Positions 10,601 through 21,036 are shown, counted from the first letter of the stretch. The stretch is DNA of 21,293 nt from Ichthyophonus hoferi (GCA_002751075.1 NAOQ01000173.1:63695-84987), one strand, 5' to 3'. Translations and numbers: made by a program. Notes: generated by a model from the letters alone, not told the origin.

Positions 10601-12420
10601 TATATCTCTGATGTGATATATTTATTAATTACCTAATTATGCAAGCACACTTTGATTGATCTATTTAAACGGGATAAAGACATGATAAAAATGTAGATAT
10701 AGGCAAACCAAGTGTAAATTGACAGAGGAGAGAATGAATGAAAATGACCATGTAGAGATGGCAGTGGAAAGATATGATATAGAGAGAATAGGAAGTGAAG
10801 GTCGAGTACAACAGGTTGTGGGTGAAGATAACGTAGATGGAATTGAATGGTTATATTAATGAGAATAAATAAAAGCAGAGAGATCGATAAATAATAAGAC
10901 AATATAGACGCCATACTTGTACATTAATCTACTAACCCAAGTCTCTGTTTATTTCAGTTGCCAGTCTGCCTAGCAGGCCTAAACTAGGTCTTAACTGTGT
11001 AGGTGGCAGGAGCAGTCACTCTGTCTTCAAGAGTCTTTGGTAATTAATTTATCCTAACGATGTTAATGAATGTTTGATCACTATGTGTATGTGTCTCTTT
11101 TTTAGATGATTGATGTGATTCATAGTAGAGAGTATATGTAAGTAGTATATTATATAATCTATAATGGGTATGTTTAATCGTCGGTGGTATATGTAAATGT
11201 ATTTTGTATAATGTACGGATTATTATTCATAGTTTGAAGGGGTATACATGCATACATACATCTGATTATCTGTATGTACTATCATACCATCATATTCTCA
11301 TACATCTACACATATATATCTATACATATTGACACAGATATCACTCCTACCCCTACCCCTACCCCTACCCATACACATGCATATACATATATATCTATAC
11401 AGCAACAAGGGTGTGATGGTTACCTATGGCGGTATGAGCAAGGAACCAGTCACTCTCTCTACCTCCAACCTTATCTTTGACGATCGTGTCGTTAGAGGTT
11501 TCTGGATGACTCGCTGGTATGATGAGCATCCACTTGAGGAACGCATGGTTATTACTAACTACCTATTTGGTAAGTTATTATTCCCTTCTTCTTCCTCTTA
11601 AATTTTGTATATATATATATGTTTGTTTTTTGTTTTTTTGTTACTATATATCTCTTAATAGTCATTATATTTGTTGATTATAGTTTAAGTTGAGTTTGGA
11701 GTGGTTAGCTTATTCAGTATAGGATTTACATATAGATTAAGTCTAGATCTAGACGATTAATCAAGGTAATCCAGGATTTAAATATAGATGAAGTCCTGAC
11801 TGTGATATTTGATTAGTCCGATGGAAGATAATAATTGATAATAGTACTAGGATAATATAGGTATATGCAATCTAGGTTGCTAAGGATCATAGTGTAGTGG
11901 GAGAATTCAGAAAATAGGAATGATAATGGTGCTAAGGGACCATAGTGGTTGGAGATATAATGGGGTGATCTCAAGCAATGGCACTTGTCACTGTAGTACA
12001 ACTACGACTAGCCAAAGATACGTGATAGGTGCAAGTAATCGAATCATCTATATTTCTCATTTATTGGTAATTCGTTGTCTTCTGCCTTCTATATGCATTT
12101 GGCCCAGCTATACCTCTTTAATTAATTAATTAGCACACAATTATTTTTTTGGTAATTAATTGACACTCCTATTTGAATTGACCTCATACCCTAATTACTA
12201 ATTCAATCCACTTCTCTTCCTTCCTCTATACATGCATATACAACATCATACATAACCACAACCACAACTATTCCCAATAACAGATAAGGTGAGAAAGGGC
12301 CAGTTGAAGAACTGGTTCCAGTTCCATGACTACCGCAATTTCCAGCAAGCTCTGTTGGCCAATAAGGACCCTAACAGAGGATCCAAGGTTCTCCTTAAGT
12401 TCTCTGAGCCCACCAAGTAA
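7608..12420 (+). CDS. MECR: Mitochondrial trans-2-enoyl-CoA reductase (MECR/ETR1 family)
   Basis: Twelve exons join in frame: 7608-7641, 7897-8008, 8194-8291, 8549-8596, 8902-8985, 9221-9285, 9484-9562, 9884-9989, 10316-10413, 10958-11039, 11403-11569 and 12284-12420. They give 369 aa, the usual family length. The family reduces trans-2-enoyl thioesters with NADPH, the last step of mitochondrial fatty-acid synthesis that feeds lipoate production. Residues 1-31 are basic, Ser-rich and free of acidic residues (MAFLNISRLPR...RALSTS), like a mitochondrial presequence. The family blocks are INPADIN (72-78), a Tyr at 84 where the catalytic Tyr is expected, GVAGNEG (92-98), PGDWVIPA (114-121), the NADPH-binding IQNGGTSAVALSAIQLAA (178-195), LNCVGG (253-258) and MVTYGGM (274-280). 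The ATG has a good context (GACATGG). Intron 3 has a GC donor. A possible 21-nt microexon lies in intron 4. AATAAA at 12498 fits a short 3' UTR. Confidence 0.96.
8310..8330 (+). repeat. (TTTTA)n pentamer run in MECR intron 3
   Basis: Four consecutive TTTTA-type pentamers lie just downstream of the GC 5' splice site. This is a small simple repeat with no sign of function. Confidence 0.8.
8728..8748 (+). other. MECR: Possible 21-nt in-frame cassette microexon in MECR intron 4
   Basis: A 21-nt segment is bounded by TTGGCTAG on the left and by GTGAGT, a consensus-like donor, on the right. The surrounding intron is phase 1. The segment keeps that phase and has no stop, so inclusion would insert seven residues around Gly-98 to read GHICETKS before the ISRVIHVG block. 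The upstream polypyrimidine tract is weak. From memory, family members read straight from GNEG into this block, so the constitutive form probably skips it. Confidence 0.3.
9644..9674. repeat. Perfect short hairpin in MECR intron 7
   Basis: The arms CATAGTATATAC (9646-9657) and GTATATACTATG (9661-9672) are exact reverse complements separated by the three bases ACG. In RNA the stem extends by a G-U and a U-A pair. It lies between exons 7 and 8 of MECR, about 80 nt after the donor. It is too short for a conventional miRNA precursor. Confidence 0.7.
10503..10525. repeat. (TA)n microsatellite in MECR intron 9
   Basis: An uninterrupted TA dinucleotide run of about 23 nt, shortly after the donor of exon 9. 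Similar but shorter TA runs occur near 985 and 11612. Confidence 0.9.
11350..11370 (-). other. G-quadruplex motif ahead of MECR exon 11
   Basis: The plus strand carries three CCCC tracts and one CCC, each separated by TA. The minus strand therefore reads GGG-TA-GGGG-TA-GGGG-TA-GGGG, a canonical intramolecular quadruplex pattern; the transcribed strand is C-rich. The unit CCCCTA resembles telomere-type repeats but is not the animal TTAGGG unit. It ends 32 nt before the acceptor of exon 11, so in the pre-mRNA it also forms part of the pyrimidine-rich region. Confidence 0.75.
11721..11824. repeat. Imperfect tandem duplication, about 52 bp, in MECR intron 11
   Basis: AGGATTTACATATAGATTAAG at 11721 recurs as a close variant at 11773, and both are followed by a GTCYWGA-type word. 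The spacing of 52 nt and weaker similarity further along suggest a diverged two-copy tandem repeat. Confidence 0.45.
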
Positions 12421-14131
12421 AGCACAGACGATACTGTCTTTTATGCCTTGTTAACGCATTGAATTCGCTGTCATTGGGAGAATTGATGGTGTTGCAAAAT
12501 AAAAATTTTCCGTAAAGTTTTTGTGCTATTTTATTATAGTTTGTTTTTTAGATATTTAAGGATATTGTTGTAGTACTGTAATTCCATTTATGGCACTATG
12601 TATTTATTCAGAAGTGACGACATCGATTGATCGATCCACTGGTTCCAAATCCTTTTTAAAAGAAGACCCAATCAGGAACTGGATCTCATAGATTAAATCC
12701 GATAAGTTCAAATAATTCGATCCAGCCTTACAGGAAAAATGTTGGGACTGCCAGATATTTTGACGCCAATGTGGTTAGATGTCAAGTTACTTTTAGATCA
12801 AGGCAACCTTATAAAGACCCGATTTTTTGCTTTTCAGAACGTCTTAAAAGCCTATAGTTTTTCATTAAAATTCACATGCTCCAACTATTCTTAATCTTGG
12901 TATGTCTGAGTAAGTCACTACTATCGCCCTACACATGCATTACTATCTTATAAAATGTACTGAGAGTCTAGATGGTTCTGTTATGTCAGCCGATGGCTTT
13001 TATGTACAATAGATAGGTAAGGCATGTTCTTTCGTTTTGTTATTGGTCAGAAATTTGCGCAACAATTGCGCCTTTGAAATGGTTATCTGCATGCATTGAT
13101 GTTAATAAGTACAAGTCAAGGATATATCATAACATACAATATAATACAATACAAGACTATACCGTACACTACATTTCATACTAGTTTATTATTAAACTCA
13201 GTAAGGATTATACACACATGTTTTGCTACAGTACCATATAGTCATATTTATTTACAAGGTGTTGTTCATTATTTACAATGCATTTTCAAAACATTAACAA
13301 ATACAAAAAATTGTTTAAAAAATCATAGCATTTATAATTGTATTGAAATTAGTTCTATAGCCAATATTTTACTAGCAGATCTTAGAGGTTCTTATCATTT
13401 AAAATTTTAACTAATCACTAATTGGGTCAAGGACAACAGCATAATCTTGGTGGCCCTGCATTGGCTATTCATAATAAGGCATTTGCAATACATATCTCAT
13501 TGGTGTATTTAAATTTAATGCATCATTTATATATATGTATATTGACATAGATACTGTACAATAAATACATAAAATGCTTTCTAAACAAACTTGAAGTATA
13601 TCCTAAAACTAACACTTTTACTTAATCATGAAGTGCTATACTTGCTTTCTTATTAGCTCAGAACGTGTACAATAACTGCGACAACGGCAATAACAATAAG
13701 GAAAAACCGGTACAAAGCACACCAAAAAATTTTAATAGATCAAAACATAATTAGATAAAATCATACATACAAGATAGGACAAGGTATAGTTAATGGTAAC
13801 CATAATTATTACATTACATGTTATGTTTATTTAGTTACCTCACGGCGATATATATACGTAAATATTTTATTTTCAATTGAGTAGGACCTTGCATTAAATC
13901 AAATATCCACGCATAATTAAACAACTACAATTAATAATTGTATAAATCACTGAATTCTATATAATCTAATACATAAATAATTCTTAACTCCGCTCCCTGA
14001 TGCCATCAATAGAAGAGAGGGAAAGGGAAAAAAAAGGAAAGTGAGGCACTATATAGATAACATCACACCCTATCAACCAATAAGTGTTCTAAACAACCGC
14101 AGCCATAACCCTCTTCAGTGTCTTGTAATAA
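12421..14131. other. Convergent spacer between MECR and the minus-strand gene
   Basis: This 1.7-kb spacer separates two tail-to-tail genes and should contain both 3' UTRs. AATAAA at 12498-12503 suits MECR. The reverse-strand equivalent (TTTATT on the plus strand, 13866-13871) could serve the minus gene about 260 nt past its stop. Pentamers of the ATACA type appear near 13130-13160. A short open stretch around 12707-12890 is slightly less AT-rich than its surroundings but shows no family resemblance. I see no tRNA or other RNA gene. Confidence 0.65.
12498..12503 (+). terminator. MECR: Poly(A) signal of MECR
   Basis: A canonical AATAAA lies 78 nt after the MECR stop codon and is followed within about 30-40 nt by a T-rich stretch with interspersed G. 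It is the first such hexamer downstream, so it is the likely 3' processing signal. Confidence 0.65.
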
Positions 14132-15168
14132 TTACTCACTCAATAGTTTGAATGTCTTTTCCACCTGTTTGGTAGCAGCATCCAGATAGAAGAACAATTC
14201 ATAAGAATAGCACAACACCTCTTCCTCCTCCTCCTCACTCTCTCCCACCTTCTCCTTCTCCTCCTCCTCCTCTTCATCTATCAACGCATACATTTTCCCC
14301 AGACCCTTAGTGAGTATAGCATTATCACCGCTAAGGATGTGGAGGTTAGGGAATGCACTTTCCCATTCCACGTTCAATCGCGTTCCCTTGTTCTCTGCAA
14401 CACTACCATGAGATACCATAGCCACATTAACAGCTGCAGCTATTTTCTCAATAGGCTGGTCTTCCACTGCAAGAGTAACTGCAACAGTTGGTTTATCCGT
14501 AACTATAGAGTTTCTAAGATGAGTGCGAGCAAAGCCAGCAGAAAAATATGGATTATAGAGAATACAGCCTGTTACCCTCTCAGCGAAAAAGGAATCGCGA
14601 AGGAGTTTGGCAGCAATAAGGCCAGCTGTAGGAGAAGTAGCTACTAGAATACAGTCGACGGTGTTTAGTTTCTCCACTACTCTGGACACGGGCTTGGATA
14701 CAGGCCCTAGGCCTACTGTGGCAACCTCGGTTCGGATATCTTTAGTGAGTTGGGTGCAGTCTAAGATGCAAACATTGCCTGAATCCATACCTCGGGCGTG
14801 GTAGTATTGGTATTGGGACCTAGCTAGAGGTTCGTACATTTTACAAGGTTCCTCATCTGAGCGAGAGAGGGGGAAGGGAGAGAGGGAGAGAGTGACTATA
14901 AGTAAATCATGTAAATATGCTGGTGTTTTTATGTTTTATTTCCAAACTTTTTTACTCACAGGCTGTTAGCTAAATAATTTAATGCTCTGTGACACAGACC
15001 ATATTCCCCTCTCCATCCTTTCAACTCACCAGTTTCCTCCGCATGTATCACCAACACCGTGTTAGTAGGCCGGTGGTGAGGCACATAATGATAACCCACT
15101 GAGAGTATAAAGGTACTAACAGTAGTCCATGAATCTTTGTTAGGATGGCGTCTACTAGGCCGACTCAT
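14132..15168 (-). CDS. Unrecognised two-exon protein with Glu-rich segment
   Basis: Exon 1 is 15168-15030 and exon 2 is 14856-14132, joined across a 173-nt GT-AG intron. The donor is CTG|GTGAGT and the acceptor follows a long pyrimidine tract; the split codon becomes Asp. The product is 287 aa and starts MSRPSRRHPNKDSW. Exon 2 alone is a 240-codon open frame, well beyond background. The middle alternates short hydrophobic strands and helices (CILVATSPTAGLIAAKLL, CILYNPYFSAGF, PTVAVTLAVEDQP), which suggests an alpha/beta fold; this is inference. Near the C-terminus are two runs of about six Glu, then a final helix (ATKQVEKTFKLLSE). I see no signal peptide or membrane segment. I do not recognise the family and assign no function. 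It is divergent from RPS12 and convergent with MECR. A GTG-initiated extension to 15183 is possible but unlikely. Confidence 0.8.
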
Positions 15169-16634
15169 TCTCGCTCCCTCCACTTCTCAATACAAATAAT
15201 AATAAACCCATTATTATCACTTGTATATTAGGTTTTCCCTTGCCCCATGCTGTATAATCTGGTATGTGATTCGGTTCGGGACATTTCATTATATCAATTC
15301 GGGTAGTTACAATTATTGGCTTGTGACTTGTTTATATGCTATATCTAATTGGTTTAGATATATATTATTATAATTAACGCTAATTATCGTACTTAAAAGT
15401 ATTTCTCATTAGCACGGCCTAGTAGAAATATCCAACACACTATATCCTTTTAATTAAAAAATGTGAAACATTTTTAAAATAATAATTTATTTATTTATTT
15501 TAAAATAAATTTTCAGCAAACGAAAGTTTACATTTTGTTGGTATTATGACACTAAACTGTGCTAATGTTAAAAACTTTAAATATAATTAATATAATTAAG
15601 GGCATTAATTATAAATATTGTGAGCCAATGGAATAATTTTTAATATGTATGCTTAGTATAAAACCTTTAAATCAATTTTTCACCAATTATAACGCGGGAA
15701 ATGCAACAAATAGGTGGCTCATGCCCAATTAAGAAGCTAACAGTTTAAATTCAGAACTTAAAGATTACAAACCTGTTAAAGACGAGAAATTGGCGAATTA
15801 TATTTTAAATAATGTACGCTGTGATTAATAAATTCCCATGGTTCTATTACAATAATAATAACAGTAGATAAATTTCGTTTTTGTTAGTTCTACCAATATA
15901 CTATAGTATGCAGTAATACGTGTGTTTATCATTATTTTTGACAGAGATAAAGTGATTAAGTAGGCCAAAGCTTTCCTATTATTATTTTAATAAGAACCTA
16001 TTTTTCAAGTAATTTACACTTTTATACTTCTCAATTTTATTCTGACTCTAATAAGCCTTGAACAAAATGAAACTAAATCAGAATACTAGAATATTAAAGC
16101 TATTTAGCTATGTATATATACATAAATACCTACGTCATTTAAGCTAGTTTTGCAATGAGTGCTAGTATTCTTTTTTCCTTATTGATTGTAGGACGGTTAC
16201 TTCTTAGGGTTTGTTTTAGACTAAGAGTACGGTGAAAGACTCATCCTTTGTTTAATACCCTTAATGATATCGATAAGCAGGTTAGGTTATTTTAAGAACA
16301 GATCTATTGGATTGTAGGAGTGAGATGCTTTCAAATAACATTATATTCTTAGATATATAAGTGAGATAGTGTAACTCAGAATGCGATGACTTGTGTATTT
16401 ACCTTCAAGCCGGAGTTGGTAACTCGTTAGGAAACCTCGTTCTTTGTTTACCGGAATTTAAACGACGAAAGTAGAATAATCACCGTCAGAAAAGTGCCAA
16501 AGAGACTACAGACGACTGTGAATAACAATATCATAGAAGAGGAAATGTATTATAGTAGACAGATAATTAGGAAAACAGATAACTTGCATATCTTGAATAT
16601 TAACACAAATAATGCTTACAGCCAAACAAACACG
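15169..16634. other. Shared upstream region of the minus-strand gene and RPS12
   Basis: About 1.47 kb lies between two divergent start codons and must contain both promoters unless one gene has distant leader exons. A pyrimidine run beginning with C (16170-16180) resembles the 5' terminal oligopyrimidine start of ribosomal protein mRNAs. An acceptor-like TGCTTACAG at about 16622 lies just before the RPS12 ATG, so a non-coding first exon is possible. Neither is proven. The open frames at 16494-16880 are the extension and antisense shadow of RPS12 exon 1. The rest is featureless AT-rich DNA. Confidence 0.5.
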
Positions 16635-17941
16635 ATGTCTGCTGAACAAGAGGGCGAGTCCGCTGTGACAAATCATCCCGTTGTCGTGGAAACAGAGAAG
16701 ATGGATGTGATGACTGCTCTGCAAGTTGTATTGAAAAACGCCCTTATCCACAATGGGTTGGTTAGAGGTCTCCATGAGGCAGCTAAGGCCTTGGACAGTC
16801 GTCAGGTGTGTATGTGCTTGTTGTATATATACCTGTATGCCTGCTTTGTCCTTGCAAGCGTTCTTTATGAATAGTAACAATAGTAATAATAATAATAATA
16901 ATAAATGAAAGTGAGAGGATATGAGAACATATACCTGGCGTGGCTCGTGTGTGGGTCTTATATTTTTGTTTAGATATAGGTGGCTTGCATGTAGATATAA
17001 ATTTTTGTATCAATTTATTTTAGTATATTAGTATATTAATATATTAATATGCGTATATATTTGGTATCATCTGTGTGTGTGTATATGTGATATCTGATAT
17101 TTGTTAGTACTTTGACATCGACTTGTAAATATATTATGTATACCATTGTAGTGTCTACCTCTTTCACATATAAATACACACGCCTATACATATATAAGCC
17201 CATTAATTACTATACCGTATACTCTCAGGCTTACTACACCTATATATATACATAGACATATACATATATACCTATATATTTTACCTCATTAATCACTCTA
17301 TCCCTTATACTATCAGGCCCATCTTTGTGTACTCTCTTCTAGCTGTGACGAGCCAGCCTATGCCAAGCTTGTAGAGGGATTGTGTGCTGAACATAAGATC
17401 AATTTGATCAAGGTAGTTTACAGCATATAATGACTATATATATATTGCTAATATCCCTCTCCCCTTTACTTATTTCTTATTTTCACTTTTAATTTTTAGT
17501 TTCATTTTTTTACTATAGTCTTTTCCTATTTTATTTTATTATTACATCGAAGACTAAATGAACTGTTACCATTCAATTGATATATATTTATCTAAGCTTA
17601 AACATAAGATTATATTATAAAAGCCCGCAAATCTCCAATATGATACTTATAATATGTAACTAAACATAATGTGTTTAAAGGCTAAAATATATAAACATAT
17701 TTTTGGGGTTGCTTATCTTATAAGGAAAATAATATATATATACTCTATATACTCTATACTAATACGACATTGCTTGTAGGTGGATGATGGCAAGATGTTA
17801 GGTGAATGGGTGGGGTTGGCCAAGATTGACAAGGAGGGAAACCCTAGGAAAGTGCGTGCATGCAGCTGTGTGGTTGTCAAGGACTACGGTATACATAGCC
17901 CTGCTGTAGATGTACTATTGGAATATTTCAAGTCAAATTAA
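16635..17941 (+). CDS. RPS12: 40S ribosomal protein eS12 (RPS12), read-through form
   Basis: Coding exons 16635-16805, 17317-17412 and 17780-17941 give 142 aa. Ribosomal protein eS12 is a component of the small-subunit head. Recognition is clear from [78 protein letters not shown] and [10 protein letters not shown]...[10 protein letters not shown]. The C-terminus [17 protein letters not shown] follows the animal pattern GKESQAKDVIEEYFKCKK recalled for human. The N-terminus has about 22 residues before the conserved MDV, longer than in vertebrates. Introns of 511 and 367 nt are GT-AG and phase 0. A 5' splice site is embedded at 17888/17889, before this C-terminal segment, and would join a different last exon (listed separately). 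I looked for C/D-box snoRNAs in both introns, common in ribosomal protein genes, and saw no convincing box pair. Confidence 0.97.
16875..16905. repeat. (AAT)n microsatellite in RPS12 intron 1
   Basis: A run of about eight AAT trinucleotides with a leading imperfect unit, near the 5' end of RPS12 intron 1. Confidence 0.9.
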
Positions 17942-17992
17942 ATAGAGTAGTCTGACTGGTCTCATACTGCACAACTGAATGGTGTATGTGTT
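17937..17992 (+). terminator. RPS12: Candidate intronic poly(A) signal for the RPS12 read-through form
   Basis: ATTAAA (17937-17942) overlaps the TAA stop of the read-through C-terminus. A GT-rich stretch, GGTGTATGTGTT at 17981-17992, lies about 39 nt further on, a usual distance for a downstream processing element. Together they could end the transcript before the alternative terminal exon at 18038. Confidence 0.4.
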
Positions 17993-18037
17993 AGAGCAGC
18001 TGCAATCCGTACAATGATTCCTTGTTTATTATTTCAG

Positions 18038-18111
18038 CTTACGTAGTAGCAGAGGCTGAAATCGACACCTTAATCCACCAATACCTCGCTATCAGTATGG
18101 AACATTTCTAA
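18038..18111 (+). CDS. RPS12: Alternative C-terminal exon of RPS12
   Basis: A strong acceptor (TTGTTTATTATTTCAG) precedes a 74-nt segment that is in frame with the donor at 17888/17889 (phase 1, 149-nt intron). It encodes AYVVAEAEIDTLIHQYLAISMEHF and a TAA stop, giving a 149-aa eS12. The segment is visibly richer in G and C than its surroundings. The stretch IDTLIHQYL has the hydrophobic spacing of known eS12 end helices, such as the animal DVIEEYF and plant NIVQQHL types. The first three exons would be shared with the read-through form. A variant hexamer TATAAA at 18184 could serve as its poly(A) signal. Coding status is inferred from frame, splice signals and helix pattern; a chance match cannot be excluded. 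Confidence 0.55.
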
Positions 18112-20361
18112 TGCTTGCAATAATGTTATTCTATAATGGCAGACTGCATTCAAGTCTTGAACTTTTCTTTTACATTTAGTTATTATAAAGTAGAGCACAG
18201 TTGCGTGCCAGGTTGGCTCCTAGTATTGTTTTTGTATAGCTAGTTGGTGTTATTATATTGGGTCTTATGTAACTTCATTGCATGTCTTGCAGTATAGCAG
18301 GTTAACATCGTGATGTACCTCTCAATAATGAGTCTAGAAGGTATCGCATGAGGTTATGTTTATTATGTTAATGTGATAGAATCAGAGGTAGATTGCATTG
18401 ATTATAGCTTTGTTAATTGAGCAGTGAATTGATTGCTTAAGCAATAATATCTTTGAATAATCTTTCAGAAATTTCCGAAGTTGGGCGAACACATGTCAAT
18501 ATAAGTGAGATTGTGCACTTAATATATAGATTTTTGGAACATGTTTAATACGCTGTAAAGATTCCTTAGTTATTTGTGTATTTGTATTAGGATGTAAAAC
18601 AGTTTGTTTATTATCTGCTATTAACCAAATGGTATAAATTGTCTATCAAACCTGCGCAGTAATTATTTATATTGAGATTAATTCCTCCATACCATATTAT
18701 ATTATATATAGTTTTTGATCCTAATTCAGTCTCACCGCATTGCATGCGTTTAGAATAGTGTAAATCAATTAGTGTATGGTGGCAATGGGACTTCCAGTTG
18801 CGTTTACATTCTCGCCTGCCACCTAACATACATTATTGTCAGGGTAACGGCTTAAGATAAAGACAGGGTATGATTACCTCATATTTTTGCGGTTTAAACA
18901 TATCTAGTAGTGGACATAAACAGAAATCTTATGATAGATTAGATTGGTATTATATTCTACTATATGGGATAATGATCTTTAAGAACTGATAACTCTGAAA
19001 CTGGAACATATACACAGGGTCTCAACTTTGATTGTTACAACCTGTTCTGCCAATAATAGCTTCAAGTTCTGATCTTCACGGCATTTTATTTAGAAAATAT
19101 ACTTTCATAAGGCAAATACAATCAATTTAAGTTATATGTTATAGGCTATGCTTTACAATTAAACACAAGTCAGGTTCCAAATACCAAGTTTAATTGCAAA
19201 AATTTGAGTTTTCTTATTAATTGTTGATCATTTCCCTCTACTTGAAGACAAAATAGAAACATACCCTTCCATAATGGAGTTCTTCTTTTAAAAACAACAA
19301 ATATAAAGAAATAACAGAAATACTGATATTGCATGTGAAGACAATATATTATAGAAATTTATCTCAACATATCCTGATCAGTTTGAATATTATTACTAAG
19401 GTAGGTCGACCTAGGTATTTCCCAATGTGCTGGCCGAATAGAAACAATACTAAATAAGACAGAAAAGAAGCTATGACGGGATTGTGAATTCAATTAAAAT
19501 TAACTCAGGATGATAATATATTTGAGAATAACGTTATTAAACAACATTTTTCATCATTTCATGTACTAATTAGATTTTGAAATCGCTTGCAACATACAAA
19601 TTGATTGCTTTTTACATTACTTATCTTCAAGTTGTGAGCCATTGGCGTAAATAAATATTTAAAAAATAAAATTTAGTCCTGCTGTTGGTCAATAAATATT
19701 TCTATTCTTCTTTGAACCAATTATGAGATCTAATTGTTCAATTACATATGATGTGAGAAGTGACGTAAGAATTAATCGCTCAATCATTTTCTTTTACTTC
19801 ATATTTTAACTAACAATCTTCCTTTGTGTAATGCGTTCTCAACCAATCGTCTATATTCATAGTGAACTAATGCCATGTGCTCTACATTAAAGTGAGTATT
19901 AGTATTAGTAAACAGTTTTACTGAAGGCGAAATTTAAAAATTTATGTATGGAAAGAAAATAGTTAGATACAAATTGCAACTTACTACTATTAAATTATTA
20001 AAATATAAAGTATTCCTATTAAGTATGCTAATCCTGAGCGAACCAATAGATTAATCTACCCTTTATAAAACAATCTACGGTCTAAAAATCATCTCTAATA
20101 TCGACCAATTTCTTTATAATTTATAAACCCCACATCACATCACGCCAAACAAACTTCTAAAAACCCCCCTTCTTTAAATTCGTTACAAGTGAACGAATTT
20201 AATTTAATTATTATACAGACATAGCTTAACGTAGAAATTATTGCATAACATAGTGGCGTTGTGCAACCCTTTATCCTTTTCCTAGCCTATATATTTTACA
20301 ATTACTTGTGCATTTGACCTCTATAACAATATATATTTATTATTATTACTAGTTAGTAACC
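18112..20361. other. Spacer between RPS12 and the ZNF277-like gene
   Basis: About 2.25 kb of AT-rich DNA. It should hold the RPS12 3' end on the left and the zinc-finger gene promoter on the right. Two ACCAAT/CCAAT-type words occur near 20042 and 20104, and a C-rich AAAACCCCCC run lies near 20160. Reverse-strand open frames here (for example 18611-18829) show no family features. I see no RNA gene or transposon ends. Confidence 0.6.
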
Positions 20362-21036
20362 ATGGTAACAGGAAAAGGTACTATGCCTAGCAACGATAAC
20401 CCTACAGGGCCACGAACGGTCACGGGAATACAACATGCCCTGTCCTTTCCTGAAGCAGAGAGCTCGTATGCTAGGTTGTTTGACACACACATTGACCTGT
20501 TGAAGGATTCTTTCCCTTGTATTATGTGTGAATACAATGGTAAGGACAAGCAACAAGTGTTAGGACATTTATTGGAAAGTCATCACATTGTTATAGCCGA
20601 TGTAGATAATCTAGTTGCCCTCCATGCGTAAGTCTCTCTTTACTTTACAGAAACATATTCATTTTCTTTTTTTATAAAATATTTTTTAGTCGGCTATATA
20701 TATACAGGAGCCCGCATTTTTTTACCATTATTCTGCCAGCATTGTTTTATTATCTTACGAATTCTCTGTCACTTTGCCCTGCCTCACCTACGTTTACTAT
20801 ATATCATCTACGTACACAACTTTTCATATATACATATACATGACTACTATCATACCACTTTTACACCTTTTTCATCGTGCAACTACCTGCTATTTTTTTT
20901 TCTATTATATTCTTTTATGTTCATAGCACAGTATATCAAGCCACGCATCAAAGCAGTATTTAACCGAATGACTACTCTATCTCTGTTGTAATATATTGTC
21001 TCTTTCTTTTCACAGCTATGCATCTTTAAAAAGCAG
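20362..21036 (+). CDS. ZNF277-like C2H2 zinc-finger protein, N-terminal part (3' partial)
   Basis: Exon 1 (20362-20627) encodes 88 residues plus two bases from an ATG in an excellent context (TAACCATGG). Exon 2 starts at 21016 after TTTCTTTTCACAG and probably ends at 21036 (AGCAG|GTATTC), adding YASLKSR. The first zinc finger is visible at residues 53-74: Cys53-x2-Cys56-x12-His69-x4-His74 (FPCIMCEYNGKDK...GHLLESHH). It is followed by IVIADVDNL, which corresponds to the LVIADVKLIADF block I recall after the first finger of ZNF277. Members are proteins with several degenerate fingers, and the rest of this one lies beyond the window. The open frame continues past 21036 for about 15 sensible codons, so a longer exon 2 is possible, but no GT follows until the pentamer repeat. 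The intron 20628-21015 is GT-AG. Confidence 0.75.

Noticed and set aside
12707-12890. Open stretch of about 60 codons after MECR (GLPDILTPMWLDVKLLLDQG and following)
   Set aside because: It looks slightly protein-like, but has no credible splice partners, no long frame and no family match. It may be 3' UTR or old debris.
14339-14804. Plus-strand open frames opposite the minus-strand gene
   Set aside because: They are antisense shadows of exon 2, which has the longer frame, proper splice sites and coherent protein composition.
16806-17779. Search for C/D or H/ACA snoRNAs in RPS12 introns
   Set aside because: Ribosomal protein introns often host them, but I found no pairing of a good C box (RTGATGA) with a D box (CTGA) at suitable spacing, and no clear hinge and ACA pattern.
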